Positions 24,950 through 33,794 of a stretch of 64,000 nucleotides of DNA are shown here, one piece after another. Within the stretch, counting starts at the first letter, position 1. Each line of letters opens with the position of its first letter. The translations under genes were made by a program, and so were the position numbers. Under the pieces are notes generated by a model that was not told where the DNA came from, ran no database searches, and was given only the letters and a program-made list of their open reading frames with translations. Source of the DNA: Flavobacterium soli DSM 19725. GTDB lineage: Bacteria > Bacteroidota > Bacteroidia > Flavobacteriales > Flavobacteriaceae. The DNA lies in NCBI RefSeq assembly GCF_000422705.1, contig NZ_AUGO01000002.1:310001-374000 (forward strand), written 5' to 3'.

Positions 24950-25729
24950 TTAGATACTAGAAAATAAATTTTCCATTTTTTCTCTTTCTTCCTCTGCAAG
25001 AACACTGTCTACCAATATTCTTCCTGAGTGTTCATCGGTGATGATTTTTTTTCTTGCCGCAATCTCAACTTGCGTTTGTGGTGGAATGGTAAAGAAAGAA
25101 CCTGCCGAAGCACCTCTTTCGATAGAAACCACAGCCAAACCGTTTCTAACGCTTGTTCTGATTCTTGTGTAAGCTGCCAATAATCTTTCTTCGATTTGAG
25201 CTTGGAATTCAGCTGATTTCTCTGTCAAGAAAGCTTCTTCCTTAGCCGTTTCAGCCATAATTGCATCCAATTCAGATTTTTTGTGCTCTAAATGAGATGT
25301 TTTTTGAGCCAATTTCTCAGATGATGTTGCAATGATTTGCTTTTTGTATTCAATAGACGCTTTCATTTCCTTGATTTGCTTTTCAGCCAATTGAATTTCT
25401 AGTTCTTGAAACTCAACTTCTTTAGTCAAAGAGTTGAATTCTCTATTGTTACGAACAGTTTCCTGTTGTTTTGTGTATTTTTTTATTGCTTCTTTGTGCT
25501 CGTCGATAGCGTTCTTTTTTGCTTTGATTTGCTCTTCGATAACATCCAAATCTGCTTTTAATTTTTCAGAACGAGATTTTAGCCCGGCTACTTCATCTTC
25601 TAAATCTTCAACCTCTAAAGGAAGTTCACCTCTAACATTTCTGATTTCGTCAATTCGGGAGTCAATTAACTGTAAATCGTAAATTGCTCTTAACTTGTCT
25701 TCAACACTCAATTCTTTTGTAGTCGCCAT
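24950..25729 (-). CDS. C4-zinc-ribbon family coiled-coil protein that has lost its zinc ligands
   Basis: A 259-residue protein starting at ATG 25729 (MATTKELSVEDKLRAIYDLQ); longer frames run into nif3. Residues about 10-185 form a long antiparallel coiled coil. The C-terminal domain corresponds to the C4 zinc ribbon (zf-RING_7/DUF164 family), but the usual Cys pairs are replaced: RGASAGSFFTIPPQ where the family has GxCxxCxxxxPPQ, and DEHSGRILVD where it has CxxCGRILV. Zinc binding is therefore unlikely. I recall that flavobacterial members share this loss. It follows nif3 by four bases, so the two are translated together. Cellular role unknown; perhaps nucleic-acid binding by the coiled coil. 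Confidence 0.88.
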   Translation of the reverse strand: MATTKELSVEDKLRAIYDLQLIDSRIDEIRNVRGELPLEVEDLEDEVAGLKSRSEKLKADLDVIEEQIKAKKNAIDEHKEAIKKYTKQQETVRNNREFNSLTKEVEFQELEIQLAEKQIKEMKASIEYKKQIIATSSEKLAQKTSHLEHKKSELDAIMAETAKEEAFLTEKSAEFQAQIEERLLAAYTRIRTSVRNGLAVVSIERGASAGSFFTIPPQTQVEIAARKKIITDEHSGRILVDSVLAEEEREKMENLFSSI

Positions 25730-25733
25730 ATTC

Positions 25734-26828
25734 TTATAAGTACTTAACTGGATTTGTATTTTCTTCTGATAAAATGAATGCAAAATTAGGCATTTTTTTG
25801 ATAAGATAATCAACAATATAATTTTTTGTATAACGTTCACTTTCAAAATGTCCGATATCGGCCAATAAAATTTTATTTTCGGCTTCATAAAACTGGTGGT
25901 ACTTCAAATCAGCAGTCAAAAAAGCATCGGCTCCAGCCTGAATTGCATTTTTTATGGCATAACTTCCAGAACCTCCCAAGACAGCAACTTTCTTGATTTC
26001 CTTATTTAAAAATTCGCTATGACGGATGCCGTTTGCCTGCATTTTATCTTTTACAAATTGCATAAAATCTCTTTCGGTTAAAGCAGTTGGAAGTTCGCCA
26101 ATCATCCCTAAACCAATATTTTTATGGGAATTCTGCAAATCATAAATTTCATAAGCCACTTCTTCATAAATATGATTAGAGAAAAGTGCTTTAAGGATTT
26201 TATTTTCCAAATGTTTTTCGAAAATCACTTCTATCTTGATTTCAGCTCCTGTATGCAATTTCCCTTTTTCGCCAATTACAGGGTTGCTGTTTTCATTTCC
26301 CTTAAAGGTAAAAGTCCCTTCAGAATTAAAACTACAATTGTCGTAATTTCCGATAGTTCCGGCTCCAGCAGTGAAAAGTGCATTTCTCACTTCGTCAGCA
26401 TTTTCGGGAGTTGTATAGGTGATTAATTTTCGAATGAAATTGGCTTTCGGAATTAAAATTTTGGTATCAATCAACCCTAATGCATCACAAAATATCTTGT
26501 TGACACCTTCTTTATGATTGTCCAAAGCAGTATGAACGGCATAAATTGCAATATCATTCTTAATAGCTTTCAAGATAGAACGTTCGACATAATTTTTGCC
26601 CGTAATTTTCTTCAAACCCGAAAATAGTATCGGATGAAAACAAACTACCAGGTTGCAATTTTTAGAAATGGCTTCTTCAATTACGTTTTCCAAGGCATCA
26701 TGGCAAACCAAAACGCCTTGACATTGTTCGTTTTGGTCACCAACAAGCAAACCAACGTTGTCAAAATCTTCGGCATAAGCCAAAGGGGCCATTTCTTCGA
26801 GGATAGAAATTATATCTTTTATTTTCAT
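25734..26828 (-). CDS. Nif3-like dinuclear metal centre protein
   Basis: A 364-residue member of the Nif3/YbgI (DUF34) family. It has the metal-binding motifs NLVVCFHPILFSGLKKITG (about residues 58-76) and, near the C-terminus, LLADIGHFESERY. It is longer than E. coli YbgI (about 250) because it carries the middle insert domain (about residues 130-235, including FIRKLITYTTPENADEVRNA and GAGTIGNYDNCSFNSEG), as is usual in Gram-positive and Bacteroidetes members. Function in the cell is not settled; a role in GTP cyclohydrolase-like or coenzyme repair chemistry has been proposed for the family. It leads a two-gene operon with the coiled-coil protein. Confidence 0.92.
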   Translation of the reverse strand: MKIKDIISILEEMAPLAYAEDFDNVGLLVGDQNEQCQGVLVCHDALENVIEEAISKNCNLVVCFHPILFSGLKKITGKNYVERSILKAIKNDIAIYAVHTALDNHKEGVNKIFCDALGLIDTKILIPKANFIRKLITYTTPENADEVRNALFTAGAGTIGNYDNCSFNSEGTFTFKGNENSNPVIGEKGKLHTGAEIKIEVIFEKHLENKILKALFSNHIYEEVAYEIYDLQNSHKNIGLGMIGELPTALTERDFMQFVKDKMQANGIRHSEFLNKEIKKVAVLGGSGSYAIKNAIQAGADAFLTADLKYHQFYEAENKILLADIGHFESERYTKNYIVDYLIKKMPNFAFILSEENTNPVKYL

Positions 26829-26841
26829 ATTTTATTTTTTC

Positions 26842-27012
26842 AAATCCCGTAGGGATGACATTATTATAGACAAACCAATTTCAACACAAACCAAAATCCC
26901 GTAGGGATGACATTATTATAGAAAAACCAATTTCAACACAAACCAAAATCCCGTAGGGATGACATTATTGTAGACAAACCAATTTCACGACAAACCAAAA
27001 TCCCGTAGGGAT
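26842..27012. repeat. Array of four 52-bp direct repeats (left flank of RAYT gene)
   Basis: Each unit starts with ATCCCGTAGGGAT, a palindrome with a three-base centre, at 26844, 26896, 26948 and 27000, exactly 52 bases apart. The rest of the unit (GACATTATTATAGACAAACC, then AATTTCAACACAAACCAAA) is almost constant between copies. The array lies between the nif3 start and the transposase stop. Confidence 0.9.
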
Positions 27013-27024
27013 GACACCCAAAAA

Positions 27025-27486
27025 TTAATCAATCCATTCAAATAAATATTTTTCATCATATTCAATTTTAAAATTATCTAGCATTTTCAAATATTCTTCC
27101 TTGAATGTTCTTTTTTGATGATGTTTTTGTTGATTTAAAATATAATTGTAAACCCTTTCTATTTGCGAATGTGAATAAGAAAACGAACCATAACCTTCTT
27201 GCCAAGAAAACTTACCATTAATCCAACCTTGTTCGTTTATAAATTTTGATGAATTATTTTTGATGTCTCTTACCAAATCCGAAATAACCATTGTGAGTTG
27301 GAGGCCAACAAAAATATGAATATGATCGGGCATTCCATTAACAATAATTGATTTTTGACTTTTATTGGTAATGATGCCCGAAATATATTTGTTTAATTCG
27401 TCTTTATTTTTTGAGGATATTAAATTTTGTCTCCCTTTAACTGTAAATACAATTTGGATGTAAATTTGAGAATATGTGTTTGGCAT
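27025..27486 (-). CDS. IS200/IS605-family Y1 transposase (RAYT-like)
   Basis: A 153-residue HUH transposase. Motifs: the HUH pair GMPDHIHIFVGL (H55 and H57) and the catalytic tyrosine region VYNYILNQQKHHQ (Tyr about 115, followed by Gln and HH). The N-terminal SQIYIQIVFTVKGRQNLIS is typical of the transposase_IS200-like fold. Size is right for TnpA or RAYT. Such enzymes cut and join single-stranded DNA at hairpins. The 52-bp palindromic repeats on both sides mark it as a RAYT rather than a plain insertion sequence. It reads intact, so it may still be active on repeats elsewhere in the genome. Confidence 0.9.
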   Translation of the reverse strand: MPNTYSQIYIQIVFTVKGRQNLISSKNKDELNKYISGIITNKSQKSIIVNGMPDHIHIFVGLQLTMVISDLVRDIKNNSSKFINEQGWINGKFSWQEGYGSFSYSHSQIERVYNYILNQQKHHQKRTFKEEYLKMLDNFKIEYDEKYLFEWID

Positions 27487-27577
27487 TTTATGATATTTTT
27501 TGATTCAAAAATAAATGTATGTTTTATTTTTTAATGATGAATAATTTTAAACATAATAATTTTGCTACAATAATGCC

Positions 27578-27642
27578 ATCCCTACGGGATTTTGGTTTGT
27601 GTTGAAATTGGTTTGTCTATAATAATGTCATCCCTACGGGAT
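27578..27642. repeat. Two inverted copies of the 52-bp repeat (right flank of RAYT gene)
   Basis: ATCCCTACGGGAT occurs at 27578-27590 and 27630-27642, again 52 bases apart, with the intervening sequence (TTTGGTTTGTGTTGAAATTG...) the reverse complement of the left-hand units. The two flanks could pair across the transposase gene. Confidence 0.9.
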
Positions 27643-27707
27643 TTTTGATAAAATCTTTTGTATAGTAAATGATAGCTTGTTTAAAAGATTATAATTATTT
27701 TCGTGCA

Positions 27708-28721
27708 ATGAATATTCTCCGAAAAATACTCTTCCCATTTTCCATTTTATATGGCTTAATTACCAGTTTTCGGAATTTTCTCTACGATAAGGAAATCTTT
27801 AAATCCTATTCTTTTGATTTGCCGATTATTGCCGTTGGGAATTTAAGTGTTGGCGGAACGGGCAAAACGCCTCAAATTGAATATTTAATACGATTATTAT
27901 CAGATACATATAAAATTGCTACTTTAAGCCGTGGGTATAAGCGAAAATCGGAGGGGTTTATTTTGGCTGATGCAACTGCAACTGCTGAAATTTTGGGAGA
28001 TGAACCCTATCAATTTTATAAAAAATTCCCCAATATTCATGTAGCGGTCGATGCCGATAGAAAAAATGGCATTTTCAATTTGCTATATGAAGAAGTTACA
28101 ACCGATGTGATTTTGCTTGACGATGCCTTTCAACATCGAAAAGTTAAAGCAGGATTTTATATTTTATTGACGGCTTACAATGATTTGTATGCTGACGATT
28201 ATATTTTGCCAACCGGAAATCTTCGCGAAAGCAGGAGTGGAGCCAATCGTGCCGATATCGTCATAGTCACTAAATGTCCAGCAACTCTTTCGCTTGACGA
28301 ACAAAAATCGATTCAGAAGAAGTTAAAACTCACAGAAAAGCAAAAATTATATTTTACGTATATTGAATATGATACCGCAGTTTACTCAGAAGAAAAACAA
28401 TTGAAAGTTTCGGATATAAAAAATGTAGACAAATTACTTTTGGCTGGAATTGCAAAACCCGAACCTTTTTTCAAACATCTGAAAAAAGAAAACGATGAAG
28501 TTTTGGTATTTCCGGATCATCATCATTTTTCTGAAAAAGATATTTTAGAGATTAAAACCAAAGCCCAAAATAACATTATCATTACAACCGAAAAAGATTA
28601 TGTTCGGTTGAAAGGCCAACTTCCAAAAGAACAGCTTTTTTATCTTCCCATAAAGAGTTCGTTTTTGTCGAATAGTGAAAATTTTGATACGACTATTCTA
28701 AACTATGTTGCCAATAGTTGA
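27708..28721 (+). CDS. lpxK: Tetraacyldisaccharide 4'-kinase
   Basis: A 337-residue inner-membrane enzyme that phosphorylates the 4' position of the lipid A disaccharide precursor. It has an N-terminal membrane helix (about residues 5-25), the P-loop GNLSVGGTGKT (44-54), TLSRGYKRKSEGF, LLDDAFQHRKV with conserved Asp-Asp and His, and GNLRESRSGANRADIVIVTK. The start is ATG 27708 (MNILRKILFPF), as in relatives; the frame from 27669 adds 13 residues of no family likeness. In many relatives lpxK is directly followed by the purine nucleoside phosphorylase gene (my recollection); here about 9 kb lies between them. Confidence 0.95.
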   Translation: MNILRKILFPFSILYGLITSFRNFLYDKEIFKSYSFDLPIIAVGNLSVGGTGKTPQIEYLIRLLSDTYKIATLSRGYKRKSEGFILADATATAEILGDEPYQFYKKFPNIHVAVDADRKNGIFNLLYEEVTTDVILLDDAFQHRKVKAGFYILLTAYNDLYADDYILPTGNLRESRSGANRADIVIVTKCPATLSLDEQKSIQKKLKLTEKQKLYFTYIEYDTAVYSEEKQLKVSDIKNVDKLLLAGIAKPEPFFKHLKKENDEVLVFPDHHHFSEKDILEIKTKAQNNIIITTEKDYVRLKGQLPKEQLFYLPIKSSFLSNSENFDTTILNYVANS

Positions 28722-28794
28722 GTTTTTCAAAAAATAAAAATAAAAATTATTTTTTTCCAAATTTCCAATGTTTGTAGTCAGTTACGAGAAATAA

Positions 28795-28810
28795 ACTACA
28801 ACGTTGTAGT
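28795..28810. promoter_or_regulatory. Perfect 16-bp palindrome upstream of the GH81 gene (candidate operator)
   Basis: ACTACAACGTTGTAGT is its own reverse complement and lies 121 bases before the GH81 ATG, in a 209-base gap. Related half-sites TTGTAGT (28772-28778) and CTACGA (about 28840) stand on each side. This is the form of a binding site for a dimeric regulator. No T-run follows, so it is not a terminator. Confidence 0.4.
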
Positions 28811-28930
28811 GCTGTTGTATAGGTAATTCTTCAATTAAACTACGATTTTTAAAAACTGTATGGTTTGTATAGCATCGTAATTATAGAAGTGTAATGTTAT
28901 TGCACTTAAATTAGCATAAAAATAATATTT

Positions 28931-31900
28931 ATGGTTTATAATTACGAAAAATGTATTAAAACGTTAATTGTTTTAATTTTTATAATTGTGTCGCAAAACA
29001 TGACTGCACAATTCACCACAGTGGGAGAAGGAAGTTATACCACTGTTTTTCCAGGAACGGATTCGGCTGGAAGAAATGCATTTCCATCAGGAACTCCACA
29101 ATTAAGCGGAAACGCACTTGGAAAACCTGTTCCTACAAACGATTGGTGGTCGGCATTGGTAAAACAGAATCACGCCAACAACCTTTTCAATTATCCTTTG
29201 GCTTTGAAAACCGTTAATGAAGGATTGGTTGTGAGTTATATCGTTCCCACTTCTACACCAAATGGAAGTAGCCAACCAATTGATGATGCCTTGCCAATTA
29301 CGGTTGGAGTTACAGGTTTAAATGCGGGTCAAGCCTCGGTTTCCGATTATTCCGATTGGACAGTTTCAATGAATTGGAGCAATGGCTCACATTCCTTTGG
29401 AGCAACTGCCGGAATCGGAATGCCCTTTATTTATTTTACAAAAAATACCGCTGATGTAGCTAGTGTAAAAATCACGGAAGGAACAGTTACTATTTCCAAT
29501 GAAATGTTGGTGGTAACGAATTCCCATCAGGGTGCTGATTTTGCCGTTTATGCACCAGTTGGAAGTACTTGGACACAAGCCGGAACAACTTATACTTCAA
29601 CCCTCAATGAGGAAAACTATTGGTCGATGGCCTATTTGGCACCCTCAGCTACAAGCGTAACTTTGGCAGCAAATGAGTATAAAAAATATGCTTATGTTTT
29701 TCCGACGAATACAACGGCTACTTACACCTACAACGAAAGTACTTCCAAACTTACCACTGTTTTTAATGTCGAAACAGATGTAAAAGAAGGAATTGAAACC
29801 AATGTTTTGCTAGGTTTGTTGCCACACCAATGGGCAAATTTGGCTTCGGGTTCTGCACAACCAACAGGATATAATTACGATTCAATTCGAGGTGAAATCA
29901 AAACTTTGGACGGAAATACGTTTACTGTAGAACATACTTTTAAAGGCATTTTGCCAACATTGCCTTATTTGGATAATTACAGCGAAGGTTTTAGTCCAGC
30001 TCTATTGGATGAGAAAATTTCCCTAATTGAAAACGATGGTTTGGCAACGTGGACCGATTCCTATAACGAAGGACAAGTGATGAACCGTTTGATCCAAACC
30101 GCCCGAATTGCTGATGAAACAGGAGATGTAGAAGCTCGAAATAAAATGGTAGCGACTATAAAAGAGCGTTTGGAGGATTGGCTTAAAGCCGAATCGGGAG
30201 AAGTGGCTTTTTTGTTTTATTATAATACCAATTGGTCCACTTTAATTGGTTATCCAGCGGGTCACGGACAAGATAATAATATCAACGATCACCATTTTCA
30301 TTGGGGCTATTTTATTCATGCCGCTGCTTTCATGGAACAATTTGAGCCTGGCTGGGTTGATCAATGGGGACCGATGATTAATTTGATGATTCGTGATGCC
30401 GCAACTTCGGATAGAAATGATCCATTGTTTCCTTATTTGAGAAATTTCAGTCCGTATGCAGGACACAGTTGGGCCAATGGTTTCGCAACTTTCCCTTTTG
30501 GAAACGATCAGGAATCCACTTCCGAAAGTATGCAATTTGCTTCTTCTTTGATTCATTGGGGAACGATTACCGAGAATGATGCAATCAGGGATCTGGGAAT
30601 TTATATTTATACGACAGAACAAACCGCTACTGAAGAATATTGGTTTGATATGTATGATAGAACTTTTAAGCCAGGTTATGGTTATAAAGTGGCCTCCAGA
30701 ATTTGGGGAAATGGTTATGATAACCAAACTTTTTGGACATCAGATATCGCTGCCGCTTATGGTATAGAGATGTATCCGATTCACGGTGGATCCCTATATT
30801 TAGGCCATAACACAGCTTATGCCGAATCTTTATGGACGGAAATTTCCGCCAATACTGGAATCTTGAGCAACGAAGCCAATCCTAATCTTTGGCACGACGT
30901 TTACTGGCAATATTTGTCGTTTACCAATCCGCAAGCTGCGATAGATTTATATGATTCTTATCCAGAAAGAGGTTTGAAATTTGGTATATCCGATGCACAA
31001 ACCTATCATTGGCTTCATGCCATGAATGCTTTGGGAAGAGTAAATTCCGCCGTGACGGCCAATTATCCAATTGCGGCTTCTTTTATTGATAATGGAGTGA
31101 CAACCTATGTGGCTCATAATTATGGAGATAGTCCGATTGCTGTGACTTTTTCTGATGGCTATATTTTGCAAGTTCCAGCCAATAAAATGGTAACAAGCAG
31201 GGACATCGATGCTTCAGGAGTTCTGTCTGCCGATTTTTATCAGGCTTATCCTGGCGGAAGTGTGAATCTTACTGCAACCGTAGAAGGAAACGGCATAACC
31301 AAAGTAGCTTTTTATGATGGCGATGCTTTAATTGGTGAAGATACAGAAGCCCCTTACACCATTCCTGCTGATGATTTGACTTTGGGAATTCATGGAATGT
31401 ATGCAAAAGTTTTTATTGGCGAACAATTCAATGTAACCAATATCATTTCGGTGCAAGTTGGCGAACAGCTTCCTTATCTGGGAACCGCTTTTCAAATTCC
31501 GGGAATTATTGAAGCAGGAAACTATGACAAATTCGAAGGTGGTGTGGGGCAAAATATTTCCTATAATGATGCTTCGCAAAACAATGAAGGTGGTTATCGT
31601 CCAAGCGAATATGTCGATGCTGCTTTAGATACTCAAGAAGGTGCAACTGTAGGATGGATTTCGGCCGGAGAATGGATGGAATATACAATTGATGTGCAAA
31701 ATTCTGGTTTATATACTGCTACGATTCGATATGCATCTGGAAACAGCAATGGTGGCGGACCATTTTATTTTGAAATTGATGAAGTGGCCATTATTCCTCC
31801 AACTTCTTTCACCACAACTTCTGACTGGGGAACTTGGGCGAATAAAATAGTCAATAATATAGCTTTGACACAAGGGCAACATGTTTTGCGTTTGGTTGCC

Positions 31901-33712
31901 ACCAATGGGGAATTCAATATCGGGAAAATGAATTTTGCTTATACTTCTCCTTTAACATTTGTTCCACCAGTAGCCAATGCTGGAGAAAATGTCGTCGTGG
32001 TTTTGCCAAATACAACGGCTACACTAAATGGTTCCTTGAGCAATGATCCAGAAAATCAACCGATAACCTACAATTGGGAACAAATTTATGGTCCATCCAT
32101 GATTGTTTTTGATGCTATTGATACGGCTTCGCCAAATGTTTCCAATTTAGTTGAAGGTGTTTATAAAGTAAAATTAACCGTTAGCGACGGAACCTATACT
32201 GCAACCGATGAAGTGCTGATTTTAGTTTCGGCAACTGGAAATGCGAGTCCGACAGTCGCGATTACTTCTCCATCAGATGGAACTTCGTATGTTGAAGGGG
32301 CTACGATTTTTATCACGGCTTCGGCTTCAGATTTGGATGGAACGGTTACTTTGGTAGAGTTTTATGATGGCGAGGTTAAAATTGGCGAAGACACAACTTC
32401 TCCTTATACATTTGATTATATCACTCCAACTGTTGGAACTCATGCTCTAACGGCTGTAGCAACGGATAGTGGAGAGGTTCAAAGCACTTCTCAGGTTGTG
32501 AATGTAACGGTTTCAAGCATGATGTCGTGTTCGGAAATATCAAATGAAGCCCAGCAAGGTTCTTTTACAATTGGATATGAAGCAACATTCGAAACCATTG
32601 GAAACACGGTTACTGTTACTTTTGAACTACTCGACACCGATAAAGTTGGCGTTGTAGCCTATCTGTGGCAACAAACTCCTTTTGGTGAAACCCAAATGGA
32701 CAATGTTGGCGGACTTACCTTTTCTAAAACTTTAGGAGGGCAAACAGTTGGTTCAACCATTACCTATGCGGTTAAATTTGCTTATGCAGGCGGACTTTCG
32801 GTTACCAAATACATCAGCTATGTAGTAGGAAATAATTGCGGAAGTGGAGGAGATGATGTTGAAACTCCGATGAATTTTACTGCTACAGTTGGAGCAATTA
32901 CTTCCACTTCGGTAGAATTGTTATTGAACAGTACAGATAACTCTGGAGCTGTGGTTTACGATGTCTCGTATGGAACAAATTCGACAACAGTTGCTGGAGT
33001 TTCAGGTGTTCAAAAATCGGTTATCCTTAATAATTTATCGCCAGAAACGCTTTATTCTTTTAGTATTGAAGCAAGTGATGCATCCGGAAACGAAGCTACA
33101 AATAATGCGATTGTTTTAGAAGCAACCACATTACCAGATTCAAACACGGCATGTTCAGGAACAAGTTCGGGAGCTCAACAAGGTTCTTTTTCTATCGGTT
33201 ACAGTTACTCGTTTGAAACCGTTGGAACCGATGTTGTCATTACTTTCGAAATGCTAGACACGGATAAAGTTGGAGTAGTGGCCTATTTGTGGCAACAAAC
33301 TCCTTTTTCAGAAGCACAAATGACAAACCAAGGTGGATTGACCTTTTCTAAAACAATAACAGGCCAAACTCTTGGTGCAACGATTTCCTATGGTGTAAAA
33401 TTTGCCTTTGCAGGTGGTTTGGCGGTAACCAATTATTTCAACTATACTGTTGGTGATGATTGTGCATTGGGAATTGATGACAACGAGCTGAATGCTTCAA
33501 TCAGTTTGTATCCAAATCCAGCAACGAATCTTGTAATAGTAGATGCTAAACTTTCATCAATAGAAAAAGTAGAATTGTATTCGATTTTAGGAAGTAAAGT
33601 GTTGGAAACAACAACCAATACTTTCAATGTTGAAAACCTTTCAAGCGGAATGTATTTGGTAAAAATTCATTCAGAAAATAAAGTTGTGACGAAAAAATTA
33701 GTAGTTAAATAG
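28931..33712 (+). CDS. Secreted multidomain GH81 endo-beta-1,3-glucanase with CBMs and T9SS tail
   Basis: A 1593-residue exported enzyme. Signal peptide to about residue 27; GH81 catalytic region about 45-730 (NALGKPVPTNDWWSALVKQ, YAGHSWANGFATFPFGNDQ, then ESTSESMQFASSLIHWG with probable acidic residues about 528 and 532); an Ig-like domain (about 776-845); CBM6 (about 848-1010, IEAGNYDKFEGG ... ISAGEWMEYTIDV); PKD (about 1011-1100); a second Ig-like domain (about 1106-1198); a repeated module, CBM56-like, at about 1199-1300 and 1407-1508 (QQGSF, LLDTDKVGVVAYLWQQTPF) separated by a fibronectin III domain; and a T9SS type A tail (ISLYPNPATN). It should cut laminarin, callose or fungal beta-1,3-glucan at the surface. 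A terminator follows. No SusC/D genes are adjacent. Confidence 0.92.
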   Translation: MVYNYEKCIKTLIVLIFIIVSQNMTAQFTTVGEGSYTTVFPGTDSAGRNAFPSGTPQLSGNALGKPVPTNDWWSALVKQNHANNLFNYPLALKTVNEGLVVSYIVPTSTPNGSSQPIDDALPITVGVTGLNAGQASVSDYSDWTVSMNWSNGSHSFGATAGIGMPFIYFTKNTADVASVKITEGTVTISNEMLVVTNSHQGADFAVYAPVGSTWTQAGTTYTSTLNEENYWSMAYLAPSATSVTLAANEYKKYAYVFPTNTTATYTYNESTSKLTTVFNVETDVKEGIETNVLLGLLPHQWANLASGSAQPTGYNYDSIRGEIKTLDGNTFTVEHTFKGILPTLPYLDNYSEGFSPALLDEKISLIENDGLATWTDSYNEGQVMNRLIQTARIADETGDVEARNKMVATIKERLEDWLKAESGEVAFLFYYNTNWSTLIGYPAGHGQDNNINDHHFHWGYFIHAAAFMEQFEPGWVDQWGPMINLMIRDAATSDRNDPLFPYLRNFSPYAGHSWANGFATFPFGNDQESTSESMQFASSLIHWGTITENDAIRDLGIYIYTTEQTATEEYWFDMYDRTFKPGYGYKVASRIWGNGYDNQTFWTSDIAAAYGIEMYPIHGGSLYLGHNTAYAESLWTEISANTGILSNEANPNLWHDVYWQYLSFTNPQAAIDLYDSYPERGLKFGISDAQTYHWLHAMNALGRVNSAVTANYPIAASFIDNGVTTYVAHNYGDSPIAVTFSDGYILQVPANKMVTSRDIDASGVLSADFYQAYPGGSVNLTATVEGNGITKVAFYDGDALIGEDTEAPYTIPADDLTLGIHGMYAKVFIGEQFNVTNIISVQVGEQLPYLGTAFQIPGIIEAGNYDKFEGGVGQNISYNDASQNNEGGYRPSEYVDAALDTQEGATVGWISAGEWMEYTIDVQNSGLYTATIRYASGNSNGGGPFYFEIDEVAIIPPTSFTTTSDWGTWANKIVNNIALTQGQHVLRLVATNGEFNIGKMNFAYTSPLTFVPPVANAGENVVVVLPNTTATLNGSLSNDPENQPITYNWEQIYGPSMIVFDAIDTASPNVSNLVEGVYKVKLTVSDGTYTATDEVLILVSATGNASPTVAITSPSDGTSYVEGATIFITASASDLDGTVTLVEFYDGEVKIGEDTTSPYTFDYITPTVGTHALTAVATDSGEVQSTSQVVNVTVSSMMSCSEISNEAQQGSFTIGYEATFETIGNTVTVTFELLDTDKVGVVAYLWQQTPFGETQMDNVGGLTFSKTLGGQTVGSTITYAVKFAYAGGLSVTKYISYVVGNNCGSGGDDVETPMNFTATVGAITSTSVELLLNSTDNSGAVVYDVSYGTNSTTVAGVSGVQKSVILNNLSPETLYSFSIEASDASGNEATNNAIVLEATTLPDSNTACSGTSSGAQQGSFSIGYSYSFETVGTDVVITFEMLDTDKVGVVAYLWQQTPFSEAQMTNQGGLTFSKTITGQTLGATISYGVKFAFAGGLAVTNYFNYTVGDDCALGIDDNELNASISLYPNPATNLVIVDAKLSSIEKVELYSILGSKVLETTTNTFNVENLSSGMYLVKIHSENKVVTKKLVVK

Positions 33713-33754
33713 TGTTTTGAAAGTTATGAAGTAATGCCCATAACTAGATTTCAA

Positions 33755-33792
33755 AAAGGCTGTAGCAAACGAGATGCTACAGCCTTTTTTTA
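33755..33792 (+). terminator. Terminator between the GH81 gene and alr
   Basis: AAAGGCTGTAGCA (33755-33767) and TGCTACAGCCTTT (33775-33787) form a 13-bp hairpin with a T-run to about 33792. It also serves the convergent alanine racemase gene because A-rich sequence lies on the left. Confidence 0.9.
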
Positions 33793-33794
33793 TT

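Larger units (their letters stand above)
26842..27645 (-). mobile_element. RAYT (REP-associated tyrosine transposase) element with inverted flanking repeats
   Basis: One Y1 transposase gene is framed by four 52-bp repeats on the left and two inverted copies on the right, as in REP/REPIN-RAYT systems. The unit core ATCCCGTAGGGAT can fold into a small hairpin in single-stranded DNA, which is the kind of substrate HUH transposases recognise. It sits between nif3 and lpxK. I cannot see other copies in this window. Confidence 0.8.

Noticed and set aside
26842..27012. Possible CRISPR array (regular repeats)
   Set aside because: The whole 52-base unit is nearly constant; there are no variable spacers and no cas genes. 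It is a RAYT-linked tandem repeat.
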